Source of the DNA: Actinomycetota bacterium | Lineage (GTDB): Bacteria; Actinomycetota; Humimicrobiia; Humimicrobiales; Humimicrobiaceae | Direction: 5' to 3' | Assembly (NCBI GenBank): GCA_018400395.1 | Contig: JAGYMN010000062.1 | Span: 1-7,215, forward strand | DNA length: 7,215 bases | Shown here: positions 1-6,245 of the stretch, one piece after another | Layout: each line of letters begins with the position of its first letter | Position numbering within the stretch: position 1 is the stretch's first letter | Position numbers and translations under genes: made by a program | The notes under the pieces: model-generated | Seen by the model: only the letters and a program-made list of their open reading frames with translations | Databases searched by the model: none | Told to the model about the DNA's origin: nothing

Positions 1-601
1 TGGATCCTGAACCATGACATACTACAGACTCAGCTTCAGCACCGGCAAGAGCCAAAAGGGGTGATACAGCATGGGTACCATACCACATGGGCGGGAAACC
101 AAGCCAATAATCGGGCCAGCCTTCGAGTCCCATATCCTGCATATGCGAACCTCTTAGAAATTGTATCCTTCCCAGTTTCCCGCTGTCCACAAGCTCTCTG
201 ACATAAAGGAATTCCCTCGTATAGACTGCGGTCTCCATCATCATATATACTTTTTCCGCTTTTCTTTTCGCCCTTACAATAGCAGCAAGGTCATCCATAT
301 TTACAGCCATAGGTACGGTACAGGCGCAGTGTTTTCCGGCATTTAAAGATTCTATGGCCATGACGGCATGCTCCATTATTGGAGAGACTATGTGAATGGC
401 ATCTATCTCCTTTATTTTTAAAAGTTCCCTCCAATCGGTAAAAAGGTTTTTAATATTAAACCTTTTGCCTGCCTTTAAAAGCTTTTCTTCATTTCTCCTG
501 CATATGGCAAACACTTCTGCATCCGGGTGTGCCTGGTAAATGGGAATAAATTCCATTCCAAAACCAAGCCCTATAATTGCTACTTTTACTTTCTTTTTCA
601 T
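1..601 (-). CDS. Gfo/Idh/MocA-family oxidoreductase, N-terminal 200 residues (3' end outside window)
   Basis: Members of this family are NAD(P)-dependent dehydrogenases that oxidise or reduce a sugar or cyclitol hydroxyl in the cytoplasm. Reading down from ATG at 601, the frame stays open to the left edge (200 residues seen; full proteins are usually 330-400). The N-terminus MKKKVKVAIIGLGFG carries the Rossmann glycine motif (G11, G13, G15). IDAIHIVSP (66-74) and the following helix to AGKH (88-91) match the family's second Rossmann half. The oddity is residues 92-99, CACTVPMA, where most relatives have EKP: the usual catalytic lysine is replaced by Val96. The later segment WPDYWLGFPPMWYGTHAVSP (162-181) begins the C-terminal substrate domain, and H177 may be catalytic. 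An AAGGG stretch lies 7 nt before the ATG. The start codon overlaps a TGA of an upstream frame (ATGA). It is the last visible gene of the cluster, 197 bp after the dehydrogenase. The substrate is unknown. Confidence 0.9.
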   Translation of the reverse strand, partial: MKKKVKVAIIGLGFGMEFIPIYQAHPDAEVFAICRRNEEKLLKAGKRFNIKNLFTDWRELLKIKEIDAIHIVSPIMEHAVMAIESLNAGKHCACTVPMAVNMDDLAAIVRAKRKAEKVYMMMETAVYTREFLYVRELVDSGKLGRIQFLRGSHMQDMGLEGWPDYWLGFPPMWYGTHAVSPLLALAGAEAESVVCHGSGS

Positions 602-798
602 ATCTGATCCCTTTTTAAATCCCCTGATATTTTATCCAGTACCGTACATCTGTCCGGCCAGCTGTCTTTATCCCGGACATCAATAAATTTTATTATTTTT
701 TAATCTTCCAGGTGCCACATTGAACCTATTCCCTGGCTGAGAAGACCAACATACTGCCTGTACCGCAAAAATAGTAATAAAATATTACCCTGTCTTTA
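602..798 (-). other. Intergenic segment with a possible decayed or tiny reading frame
   Basis: This is the longest gap inside the main cluster. On the minus strand one frame, in phase with the preceding dehydrogenase and beginning just after its TGA TAA double stop, reads RQYVGLLSQGIGSMWHLED to a TAA at 702-700. It continues as FIDVRDKDSWPDRCTVLDKI and onward to a TGA at 600-598 that overlaps the next gene's ATG as ATGA. The composition looks protein-like (few low-complexity residues, balanced charge), but no ATG start with a good ribosome binding site is present and one stop interrupts it. Frames this short occur by chance in AT-rich DNA. It may be a remnant of a lost gene, a small coupled peptide or simply leader RNA. 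I do not recognise the sequence. Confidence 0.25.
651..679 (-). repeat. GC-rich inverted repeat, possible mRNA hairpin
   Basis: TGTCCGG at 651-657 is matched perfectly by CCGGACA at 673-679, giving a 7-bp stem with a 15-nt loop in the transcript between the dehydrogenase and the Gfo/Idh/MocA gene. No U-tract follows on either strand, so it is not a standard intrinsic terminator. It could be an RNA-stabilising or processing element that sets the relative level of the downstream gene. That role is inference. Confidence 0.4.
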
Positions 799-1878
799 TC
801 AGTCCATTACAATCTGGACCTTCATTGGATTATCCACCCTGTTTTTAAGGTTTACTATAGCTTTCCCTGTTTCTTCAAGAGGATATGTATGTGTAATCAG
901 GCTTTCTACATTTACCAGTCCATCACGTATGGATCTTATTGCTGCAGGCCATACTAAAGGGGCCAGCCAGGAAGACCTTATCTCCTTATCCATAGTATGA
1001 AAGCTCAATGCCGGTATTTTTATTACATCATCTTCATTTGGAAGGCCGAAGTGAACCAGAATCGCGCCTTCACCCGTGACCTCTATTGCCTGCTCGAATG
1101 CTGCATTTGAACTGGTGGGGGCAATAGCCCTCTCTGCCAGTTGCCCATCAGTCAGGTCGGAAATTGACTTCTTCAGATCTTTAGTGTAATACTTTGACTT
1201 CTTATCAACAGTATTAAACACATAATCAGCTCCCGATTTCTTTCCTATCTCCAATCTGTAATCCCTGGTACCTACAAGTGCAACCTTCCCTGCTCCTATT
1301 GATTTTGCCATTTGTACCATCATCTGACCCATAGGTCCCGGGCCGAATATAACTACAAAATGCCCCGGTTCTATTGCCAGTTTTTTCATACCGTACGCTA
1401 CACAGGCCAGCGGTTCAGTGAATGCTCCGGAAGCATAGCTTACATCATCAGGGAGCTTAAATAGTCCAGTATACCTGGATACACAATACTCGGCAAACCC
1501 CCCGTTAGTAGATACACCGGGCACATTTAGATTAGAACAGACATTAGTCTTACCTTCGGCACACTTGTAGCAGGCATTACAGTGTTGTACAGGATTTACC
1601 ACTACCCTGTCTCCTTTTTTAAACAATCCAAGCTTTTCCGGTACACTTCCGACCTCTACCACATCTCCTGTAAACTCATGTCCCAGTACAAGGGGTCCCT
1701 TGCCGCTGGGGGTGCCGAGCGGGCTCAGCCCGTAATAATAAGATATATCAGAACCGCATATACCTACATTCTTCACCTTTACCAGCACGTCTATATCAGT
1801 TACTTCCGGTATATCTATCTCTTCAAGCTGCATCTTTTCTTTTTCATAGAATACCTGTGCCTTCATTTTACCTTTCAA
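799..1878 (-). CDS. Zinc-dependent medium-chain alcohol/polyol dehydrogenase (sorbitol/threonine dehydrogenase type)
   Basis: This cytoplasmic enzyme is expected to interconvert a secondary hydroxyl of a polyol or sugar and a ketone with NAD(P). The 359-residue length fits the family. Visible features in order are the GroES-like domain with catalytic zinc ligands C41 (GICGSD), H67-E68 (LVLGHEFTG) and E155 (TEPLACVAYG), the structural-zinc cysteines C100, C103, C106 and C114, and the Rossmann motif GPGPMG (179-184). After the second Rossmann strand the sequence is LVGTRDYRLE, without the acidic residue directly at the strand end that favours NAD, so NADP use is possible (inference). The start is uncertain. 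TTG at 1878 has a strong AAGGGGG 7 nt upstream, while ATG at 1866 gives the more usual N-terminus MKAQVFYE with only a weak AAAGG. The gene sits 51 bp after a TIM-barrel isomerase gene, in the same cluster. Substrate not assignable. Confidence 0.93.
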   Translation of the reverse strand: MKGKMKAQVFYEKEKMQLEEIDIPEVTDIDVLVKVKNVGICGSDISYYYGLSPLGTPSGKGPLVLGHEFTGDVVEVGSVPEKLGLFKKGDRVVVNPVQHCNACYKCAEGKTNVCSNLNVPGVSTNGGFAEYCVSRYTGLFKLPDDVSYASGAFTEPLACVAYGMKKLAIEPGHFVVIFGPGPMGQMMVQMAKSIGAGKVALVGTRDYRLEIGKKSGADYVFNTVDKKSKYYTKDLKKSISDLTDGQLAERAIAPTSSNAAFEQAIEVTGEGAILVHFGLPNEDDVIKIPALSFHTMDKEIRSSWLAPLVWPAAIRSIRDGLVNVESLITHTYPLEETGKAIVNLKNRVDNPMKVQIVMD

Positions 1879-1885
1879 TTTTATT

Positions 1886-1892
1886 CCCCCTT
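1886..1892 (-). promoter_or_regulatory. Ribosome binding site that favours a TTG start
   Basis: The minus strand reads AAGGGGG, ending 7 nt before the TTG at 1878-1876 and 19 nt before the ATG at 1866. The spacing is ideal for the TTG and too long for the ATG, which is why the longer form of the dehydrogenase is listed. An internal AAAGG just before the ATG leaves the shorter form possible. Confidence 0.55.
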
Positions 1893-1929
1893 ATCTATCT
1901 ATATAAATACATTTTTATCTGGCTGTTAT

Positions 1930-2817
1930 CTAATCTCCATACTTCCTGATAAGCTTATCCAGATATTTCTTATTGGATTCAGTTACCTCAAGTGCTTTAG
2001 GCCAGAAACATAGATCTATTGGCCACCAATCATCATCATAGCCTGCTTCTTTAATGGCAGGTATTATCCTGCTGAAATCAAGAACCCCTGTCCCCAGCGG
2101 TGCGTGGGTGCTGGTTTCATCATCATGCAGTGTATTGTCTGAATCTATCAGGTGTATATGCCCGATCTTGCCTGTAAGCATATGGGCAAATTGCACCACG
2201 CCTCCGGGCAGTATTTCCTTCTCGCCCATCTGCCTTGCCCCGATGACTGCACACATATGAGCATGACAGGAATCAAATAGAATTGAGAAACTGTCATGAT
2301 CTACCTTGTATGCCATCTCTGCTATTTCAGAAGGTTTGTTCAAAATAAAACCGGGTTCAAACTCCCATACAAGTTCCAATGAGGCATCTTTACATATTTC
2401 GGCAGATTTGTTCCATACTTCGGCCACTTTTGAAAAGAATGACTCGTAATCCATTCCGCCAGGTACTGCGGTGGGCGGATCAACTGAATCTACTCTCAAT
2501 TTTGGACTTTCCAGAGCCTTGCATATATCTACATTTTCTTTCACTGCATCAAGGTAATCTTTTTCTTCTGAGGTAGCAGGAGAAGGAAAGGGTGCAGCCA
2601 GACCTGACACCTCAAGTCCAAAATTATCAAGCATGCTTTTGACTTCCCTGGCTTTCTGTACAGTCTTTGGTTCTATATGAGGTGGAAAAGCAGCCATCTC
2701 TATTCCGTCAAAATCCAGCTCTTTTAATTTTTTGACCACTTCCTCTAAAGGTATGGGTTCTTCTTCATAGCCTCCCCATATATAGGCCCATCCTCCTATT
2801 GATGTCTTTTTTACCAT
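1930..2817 (-). CDS. Xylose-isomerase-like TIM-barrel sugar isomerase/epimerase, divergent member
   Basis: This protein belongs to the AP-endonuclease-2/xylose-isomerase-like superfamily, cytoplasmic metal-dependent enzymes that isomerise, epimerise or eliminate on sugars. At 295 residues it has the typical length. Visible elements are LKELDFDGIEMAAFPP (31-46, strand-end Glu40), EFEPG (152-156, likely first metal ligand E154), FDSCHAH (181-187, D182 and H185), GHIHLIDSD (219-227, H222) and PIDLCFW (266-272), where Asp268 takes the position usually held by Glu. LVWEFEPG and the long insert around 190-215 (VIGARQMGEKEILPGGVVQF) set it apart from the other two TIM barrels in the window, so it is not a recent duplicate. 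ATG at 2817 follows AAAGGAG by 5 nt. It lies 53 bp after the cupin gene and 51 bp before the dehydrogenase gene, probably in one transcript. The reaction is unknown; keto-sugar isomerase, epimerase or 3-keto-sugar lyase are all possible. Confidence 0.88.
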   Translation of the reverse strand: MVKKTSIGGWAYIWGGYEEEPIPLEEVVKKLKELDFDGIEMAAFPPHIEPKTVQKAREVKSMLDNFGLEVSGLAAPFPSPATSEEKDYLDAVKENVDICKALESPKLRVDSVDPPTAVPGGMDYESFFSKVAEVWNKSAEICKDASLELVWEFEPGFILNKPSEIAEMAYKVDHDSFSILFDSCHAHMCAVIGARQMGEKEILPGGVVQFAHMLTGKIGHIHLIDSDNTLHDDETSTHAPLGTGVLDFSRIIPAIKEAGYDDDWWPIDLCFWPKALEVTESNKKYLDKLIRKYGD

Positions 2818-2870
2818 GTCCGCTCCTTTCTAATTATTTATTTATTCCAATCTGAGAATTAATAAGTAAT

Positions 2871-4064
2871 TTAATTTTTATACTTTTTTATCTTAGGCGC
2901 ATCTTTATTTATATCCGGTCCAAAAAACTTAATAATTCTCAGGTCAGCTTTTCCAGTATTTTTTACAGTAATAGGTTTAATAGCCCTGTCATGGGTGATA
3001 ACCAGCTCATCGCAATCAAAGTTTCCACCCTCTATCTTATGCCCATCGAATACTCCTTCTCCTCTCCATACCAGAATACTGAATACACCTTTTTCTTTAA
3101 AGGTAAAGCTCTTCCCGGGTTTTACTACCATTCTTTTGCCTGAAAACTTATCAGTCCCGTAATATATCCAGTGCTCCTGTCCACCATCCTGTTTGGAGTC
3201 TTCGACTTCTACATTGATAAGGTGATGGTTTTCATAAAAGTAAAGATCTCCATTTGCAGGCCAGTCAATCTGGTCCAGTATAGCCCTCTCTCCTTTTTCT
3301 TCCCTGTCTTTTTTGGATACGTCCTTAAACAGAAGCTCTTTGGATATTATCTTCCCTGCATTTAAGGCCTGCAGCATAGCAAATACATCTGAGTCTTCCT
3401 GAAGCTCCAGAGTCAGCGCTGTTCCAGGAGCATGTAAAATACCTGAGGGCACAAAGAACCCTTCCCCTGCCACATCCAGGTATGCTCTTGAATGTCTTAG
3501 GATCAAATCATCTTTCCATTCTACAAGATGGGGCAGAAGAACATCGTATTTTTTCTGTTCGTATATATATGGATGAACACCAAAGAAAGTTTCCGGATGC
3601 GGCCCCATATCCACATCCTCTAAGAAATAGTAAGCTTCATCTTTGGAGTTTCTGCCTACCAGGCGGGCATCCCGGGTCATCTGATGCATGTGATAGGGTA
3701 TCCTGGCACCAAAATCATATATTTTCGCCAATCTTCCAAGGCCCGGGTGCGTATCTGCATATTCCTTTCCCATTATTATGTCCCCGGCCTTATCAACTGC
3801 GTCTTTTAAAGTTATGTCCTCTCCATCAATCCTTAAATAGCTCAATCCTTCATCTTCAGGCCCTACAGCATTATCTGCATGAGTTACAGAAGAAAGCCAC
3901 CTCTCACAGATATACCCCCTTTCTCCAACGTCATACTCTGCATCATTTAAGCCCAGCCTTCTTCCCGGAGGAAGAAAATCCCTGGCTACCCAGGCGGGCT
4001 TAAGCTTTAACACGCCTGAATTTTTTTCAAGCTCTTTTTCTACTATCTCTTTTATATCAGTCAC
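2871..4064 (-). CDS. Type I phosphomannose-isomerase-like cupin protein, possible sugar isomerase
   Basis: This is a 397-residue cytoplasmic protein related to the class I mannose-6-phosphate isomerase (ManA) cupin fold. The catalytic cupin shows RIPYHMHQ (121-128), KDEAYYFLE (141-149) and VPSGILHAPGT (205-215), followed by LELQEDSDVF (219-228), which parallels the EIQQ-SD stretch of ManA. Likely metal ligands are H125, H127, E143 and H211. ManA normally has Gln-x-His at the first pair, here His-Met-His. A second beta-rich domain follows from about 300 to 385 (KRMVVKPGKSFTFKEKG, then VFSILVWRGEGVF). The ManA-type motif QVHPDD is absent, so activity on mannose 6-phosphate should not be assumed; an aldose-ketose isomerase for another sugar is a reasonable inference. 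The start is GTG at 4064, supported by GGAGG 5 nt upstream, with no competing ATG. It is 33 bp downstream of the epimerase-like gene, implying co-transcription. Confidence 0.82.
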   Translation of the reverse strand: MTDIKEIVEKELEKNSGVLKLKPAWVARDFLPPGRRLGLNDAEYDVGERGYICERWLSSVTHADNAVGPEDEGLSYLRIDGEDITLKDAVDKAGDIIMGKEYADTHPGLGRLAKIYDFGARIPYHMHQMTRDARLVGRNSKDEAYYFLEDVDMGPHPETFFGVHPYIYEQKKYDVLLPHLVEWKDDLILRHSRAYLDVAGEGFFVPSGILHAPGTALTLELQEDSDVFAMLQALNAGKIISKELLFKDVSKKDREEKGERAILDQIDWPANGDLYFYENHHLINVEVEDSKQDGGQEHWIYYGTDKFSGKRMVVKPGKSFTFKEKGVFSILVWRGEGVFDGHKIEGGNFDCDELVITHDRAIKPITVKNTGKADLRIIKFFGPDINKDAPKIKKYKN

Positions 4065-4097
4065 CTATACCTCCAACATTATAAAATATTCAACTTT

Positions 4098-4952
4098 TTA
4101 ACTTAGCAATCCCTTAAGAAATCTCAAACCCTTCTGGGCCAGTATAAAATCGCTTTCCTCTGTTTGTCTCCATATGGAAGCAGCCCTGGCAATAACTTTG
4201 TTCTCCGGAGTAAATGATTCTATAACCACCCATTTGTCATAATCTATTCTTCTTAAAGCATCAACAATTTCTTTCCAATGAACCTGTCCCGTACCCGGAG
4301 CCCCCCTGTCGTTCTCGCTGGCGTGAACCATATAAAGCAGCTCTTTTCCCGCATCAAGTACCGCCATGGCTGAATTTTTTTCTTCTACTGACATATGAAA
4401 TGTGTCCAGATGTATCTTTAGCATCTTGCTCCCTACATCATTGCACATCCTTACAGCGTCCCTGCATATGTTTATAAAATCTGTTTCAAACCTGTTCAGG
4501 GGTTCAATAGCTATGTAGACACCAAGTTCTTCCGCCCACCTGCATGCCTTGCCCAGATTTTCAACCACTGTATCCCACTGGACCTTCTTTTCCTTTTCAG
4601 GCACCATGGATGCTCTTCCTACAGCAGAATAAACTGGTCCGACCAGGACCCCGCCCCCTAGTTCTGAACAGGCTTCAAGACAATCCCTTATGTAGCTTAA
4701 ACCACCCTCAATATATTCCTTATTGGGACCCCTTATATCCCTGTTTTCACCAAACAGGCCGCAGATAGAAGAGCAGACCAGGCCGTTATTCTTTAATACC
4801 CTGGCAGTCTTACCATAATCAATGTCGCCCTTTTTTTCCAGAGCAATTTCTACTCCATCAAAACCCATCTCTTTAAATTTTGGGGAAAGTTCTTCGATAT
4901 GCTCATCCTTCACCGTGCCGGTAAAGAGCAGTGTATTAATTCCAAACTTCAT
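4098..4952 (-). CDS. D-tagatose/D-psicose 3-epimerase-like TIM-barrel sugar epimerase
   Basis: The family epimerises C3 of free ketoses, or related sugars, using a Mn2+/Co2+ ion and two glutamates. The 284-residue length is typical. The full signature set is present: IEPLNRFETDFIN (149-161) with E150 and E156, HLDTFHMSVEE (181-191) with D183 and H186, VHASENDRGAPGTG (209-222) with H210 and R216, and VIESF (243-247) with E245. These match the metal tetrad Glu/Asp/His/Glu and the ketose-contacting His, Glu and Arg known from D-psicose 3-epimerases, with spacing shifted by only one or two residues. The ATG at 4952 follows AAGGAGG by 5 nt. It is the first gene of the tight cluster, just downstream of a 338-bp regulatory region with a large palindrome. 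Of the three TIM barrels here this is the only one whose subgroup can be named. The exact sugar remains open, and a C3-epimerase of another ketose or inosose-type compound is possible. Confidence 0.92.
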   Translation of the reverse strand: MKFGINTLLFTGTVKDEHIEELSPKFKEMGFDGVEIALEKKGDIDYGKTARVLKNNGLVCSSICGLFGENRDIRGPNKEYIEGGLSYIRDCLEACSELGGGVLVGPVYSAVGRASMVPEKEKKVQWDTVVENLGKACRWAEELGVYIAIEPLNRFETDFINICRDAVRMCNDVGSKMLKIHLDTFHMSVEEKNSAMAVLDAGKELLYMVHASENDRGAPGTGQVHWKEIVDALRRIDYDKWVVIESFTPENKVIARAASIWRQTEESDFILAQKGLRFLKGLLS

Positions 4953-5030
4953 ATATACCTCCTTGTAAAGGTTTGCCTATGAATATATTGAAACAAATCT
5001 ATTTTCTTTTCTCCAGCCATAAAAACTTAT

Positions 5031-5068
5031 TTTTTAAATTTACTTAAACGATTAAGTAAATTTAAAAA
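5031..5068. promoter_or_regulatory. Perfect 17-bp inverted repeat, probable LacI-family operator
   Basis: The left arm TTTTTAAATTTACTTAA (5031-5047) and right arm TTAAGTAAATTTAAAAA (5052-5068) are exact reverse complements around the 4-nt centre ACGA. The core ACTTAAACGATTAAGT has the central CG and A/T-flanked symmetry common to operators of LacI/GalR-family repressors. The arms have no GC-rich stem, so it is not a convincing terminator. It lies about 16 nt downstream of the predicted start of the nearer promoter and about 80 nt before the 4952 ATG, a position suited to repression of the main cluster. The regulator itself is not in the window. Confidence 0.65.
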
Positions 5069-5090
5069 TATACTATTTTCCTAAAACCGT

Positions 5091-5119
5091 ATTATTCTTT
5101 AATGCATCTTTTTTAGCAA
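5091..5119 (-). promoter_or_regulatory. Candidate sigma-A promoter proximal to the main cluster
   Basis: On the minus strand TTGCTA (5119-5114) and AATAAT (5096-5091) are separated by 17 nt, matching 4 of 6 and 5 of 6 consensus positions. Transcription would begin near 5084, just upstream of the palindrome at 5068-5031. AT-rich background makes chance matches likely, so this is only a candidate. Confidence 0.4.
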
Positions 5120-5142
5120 AAAGATTTAAAGCCTGTTATTTA

Positions 5143-5171
5143 ATTATAATAATAAATGCAAAACAGGTAAA
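5143..5171 (-). promoter_or_regulatory. Candidate sigma-A promoter distal to the main cluster
   Basis: On the minus strand TTTACC (5171-5166) and a perfect TATAAT (5148-5143) are separated by 17 nt. Transcription would start near 5136. The -35 element overlaps an AACAGG word that pairs as an inverted repeat with CCTGTT at 5132-5137, which could be a regulator site. Confidence 0.4.
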
Positions 5172-5290
5172 GTTAAATTATATTCCGATAGAACAGATCT
5201 AGCACTGTTAACCTGCATAATTATTTTAAATCAATTATTTATATTATCACCGTAACAACAAAAAACCACAAAAAATCAATCAACTTCTAA

Positions 5291-6136
5291 TCACTTTATC
5301 CCGCAGGACCTTAAATATCCCACACTTTTCTTTAACATCTCTTCATCGCCGATTATTTCAAGAGTGGAATTCTTAATATCCTGATCTTTTAACACCTCAC
5401 ACACACCCTTAATGTCTATAATGCCATCGCCCATAGCTATAGTAGAGAAACCAGCACCATATTGCTTGCCTCTACGGGGAATCCAGTCTTCACTCAGGTC
5501 TTTCCAGTGAATATGATGTATCTTATCCTTAAATCTTTTGGCAACATCTACAGGGTTTGTACCCCCGAGCCAGGTGTTTCCAGTATCAAGATTCATACCC
5601 AGTGAAGGCGAGTTATCCAGCAGCTCAAATATCCCGGCCAGTCCTTCTACTGTATCAGTTACGGGACCATGGTTCTCTATTAACACCCTTACCCCGTAAT
5701 CTGCAGCCATCTTTACAGGCTCATACAGTTTTTCAGCAATCACAAAAGTCCTCTGGTTAAAATCTAATTTTTTACCCCACTCAGTAGACGGCTCATTTTC
5801 AGTAGTAATAACATCTTTCACACCCAGAGCTGCTGCTATCTTTATAGCCTTCATTATCTCTGATGTACTGTACCTGCTGGGTTTCGACGGGTCCAGAAGA
5901 TTGGCATGAGCACATATTGTAGATATCCTTATTCCGTACTTGTCAAACAGCCTTTTTATGTCGAATGGATTGTCATCAAGACTTATAGTGGGGCTAAAAC
6001 CTGCAGTTCCCAGCATGCTTCCACCGGCATTAGTATCAGTAATATCCGCGCAGGTAAACCCCATTTCCTTAGATGCTTTTAATTGCTCCTCGACACTGGC
6101 AAAGGGTTTGATTAATAGAAATAATCCTATATTCAT
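5291..6136 (-). CDS. Xylose-isomerase-like TIM-barrel sugar isomerase/epimerase
   Basis: This 281-residue cytoplasmic protein of the sugar isomerase/epimerase superfamily has the expected TIM-barrel length. Metal-site motifs are VLIENHG (151-157, E154), MNLDTGNTWL (181-190, D184), HHIHWKDL (207-214, H210) and STLEIIG (257-263, E260), so the Glu/Asp/His/Glu tetrad is intact. The LDTGN and HIHWKD forms are those of the general sugar isomerase/epimerase group rather than the D-psicose 3-epimerase group. The N-terminus MNIGLFLLIKPFASVEEQLK forms the first barrel strand and helix, with no signal peptide. ATG at 6136 is preceded by AAGAAGGG 4 nt upstream. It stands alone between two AT-rich spacers of 338 and about 500 bp, downstream of the terminator that ends the transporter transcript, so it probably has its own promoter. 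Substrate and reaction cannot be named from sequence. Confidence 0.9.
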   Translation of the reverse strand: MNIGLFLLIKPFASVEEQLKASKEMGFTCADITDTNAGGSMLGTAGFSPTISLDDNPFDIKRLFDKYGIRISTICAHANLLDPSKPSRYSTSEIMKAIKIAAALGVKDVITTENEPSTEWGKKLDFNQRTFVIAEKLYEPVKMAADYGVRVLIENHGPVTDTVEGLAGIFELLDNSPSLGMNLDTGNTWLGGTNPVDVAKRFKDKIHHIHWKDLSEDWIPRRGKQYGAGFSTIAMGDGIIDIKGVCEVLKDQDIKNSTLEIIGDEEMLKKSVGYLRSCGIK

Positions 6137-6245
6137 GATGCCCTTCTTTCAAATTTATTATAAATAAAACCCTTACTTTTAATACCTCTCAACATACTAT
6201 TAAAAATATTTATTCCAATTTATTATAATTTTTTTATGGTAAGAA

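Larger units (their letters stand above)
4953..5290. promoter_or_regulatory. 338-bp AT-rich regulatory spacer between two isomerase genes
   Basis: No open frame of note is present on either strand. The segment separates the gene ending at 5291 from the cluster starting at 4952. It contains two minus-strand promoter candidates (listed separately), a perfect inverted repeat at 5031-5068, and several AACAG/CTGTT words near the upstream promoter. No GC-rich hairpin with a U-tract was found after the gene ending at 5291, so read-through from that gene into the cluster is possible alongside the internal promoters. Confidence 0.6.

Noticed and set aside
161..346. Plus-strand open frame of 61 codons near the left edge
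   Set aside because: It is antisense to the Gfo/Idh/MocA reading frame, which is open for 200 codons and has a Rossmann motif.
1582..2013. Plus-strand open frame of 143 codons
   Set aside because: It lies opposite the dehydrogenase start and the end of the TIM-barrel gene, both with clear family motifs. Its translation is rich in Tyr, Phe, Leu and Ile from antisense AT-rich DNA and it crosses a gene boundary.
3482..4003. Plus-strand open frame of 173 codons
   Set aside because: Antisense to the cupin gene, whose motifs and GTG start with GGAGG are convincing. The plus-strand product is rich in His, Pro and Leu and shows no recognisable domain.
5031..5068. Large palindrome as a bidirectional terminator
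   Set aside because: The stem is almost wholly A/T with no GC core. Its position upstream of a gene start and next to a promoter fits an operator better.
1930..6136. Three TIM-barrel genes as recent tandem duplicates
   Set aside because: Their metal-site motifs (EFEPG/FDSCH, EPLNR/LDTFH, IENHG/LDTGN) and lengths differ throughout, so they are distant paralogues rather than local copies.
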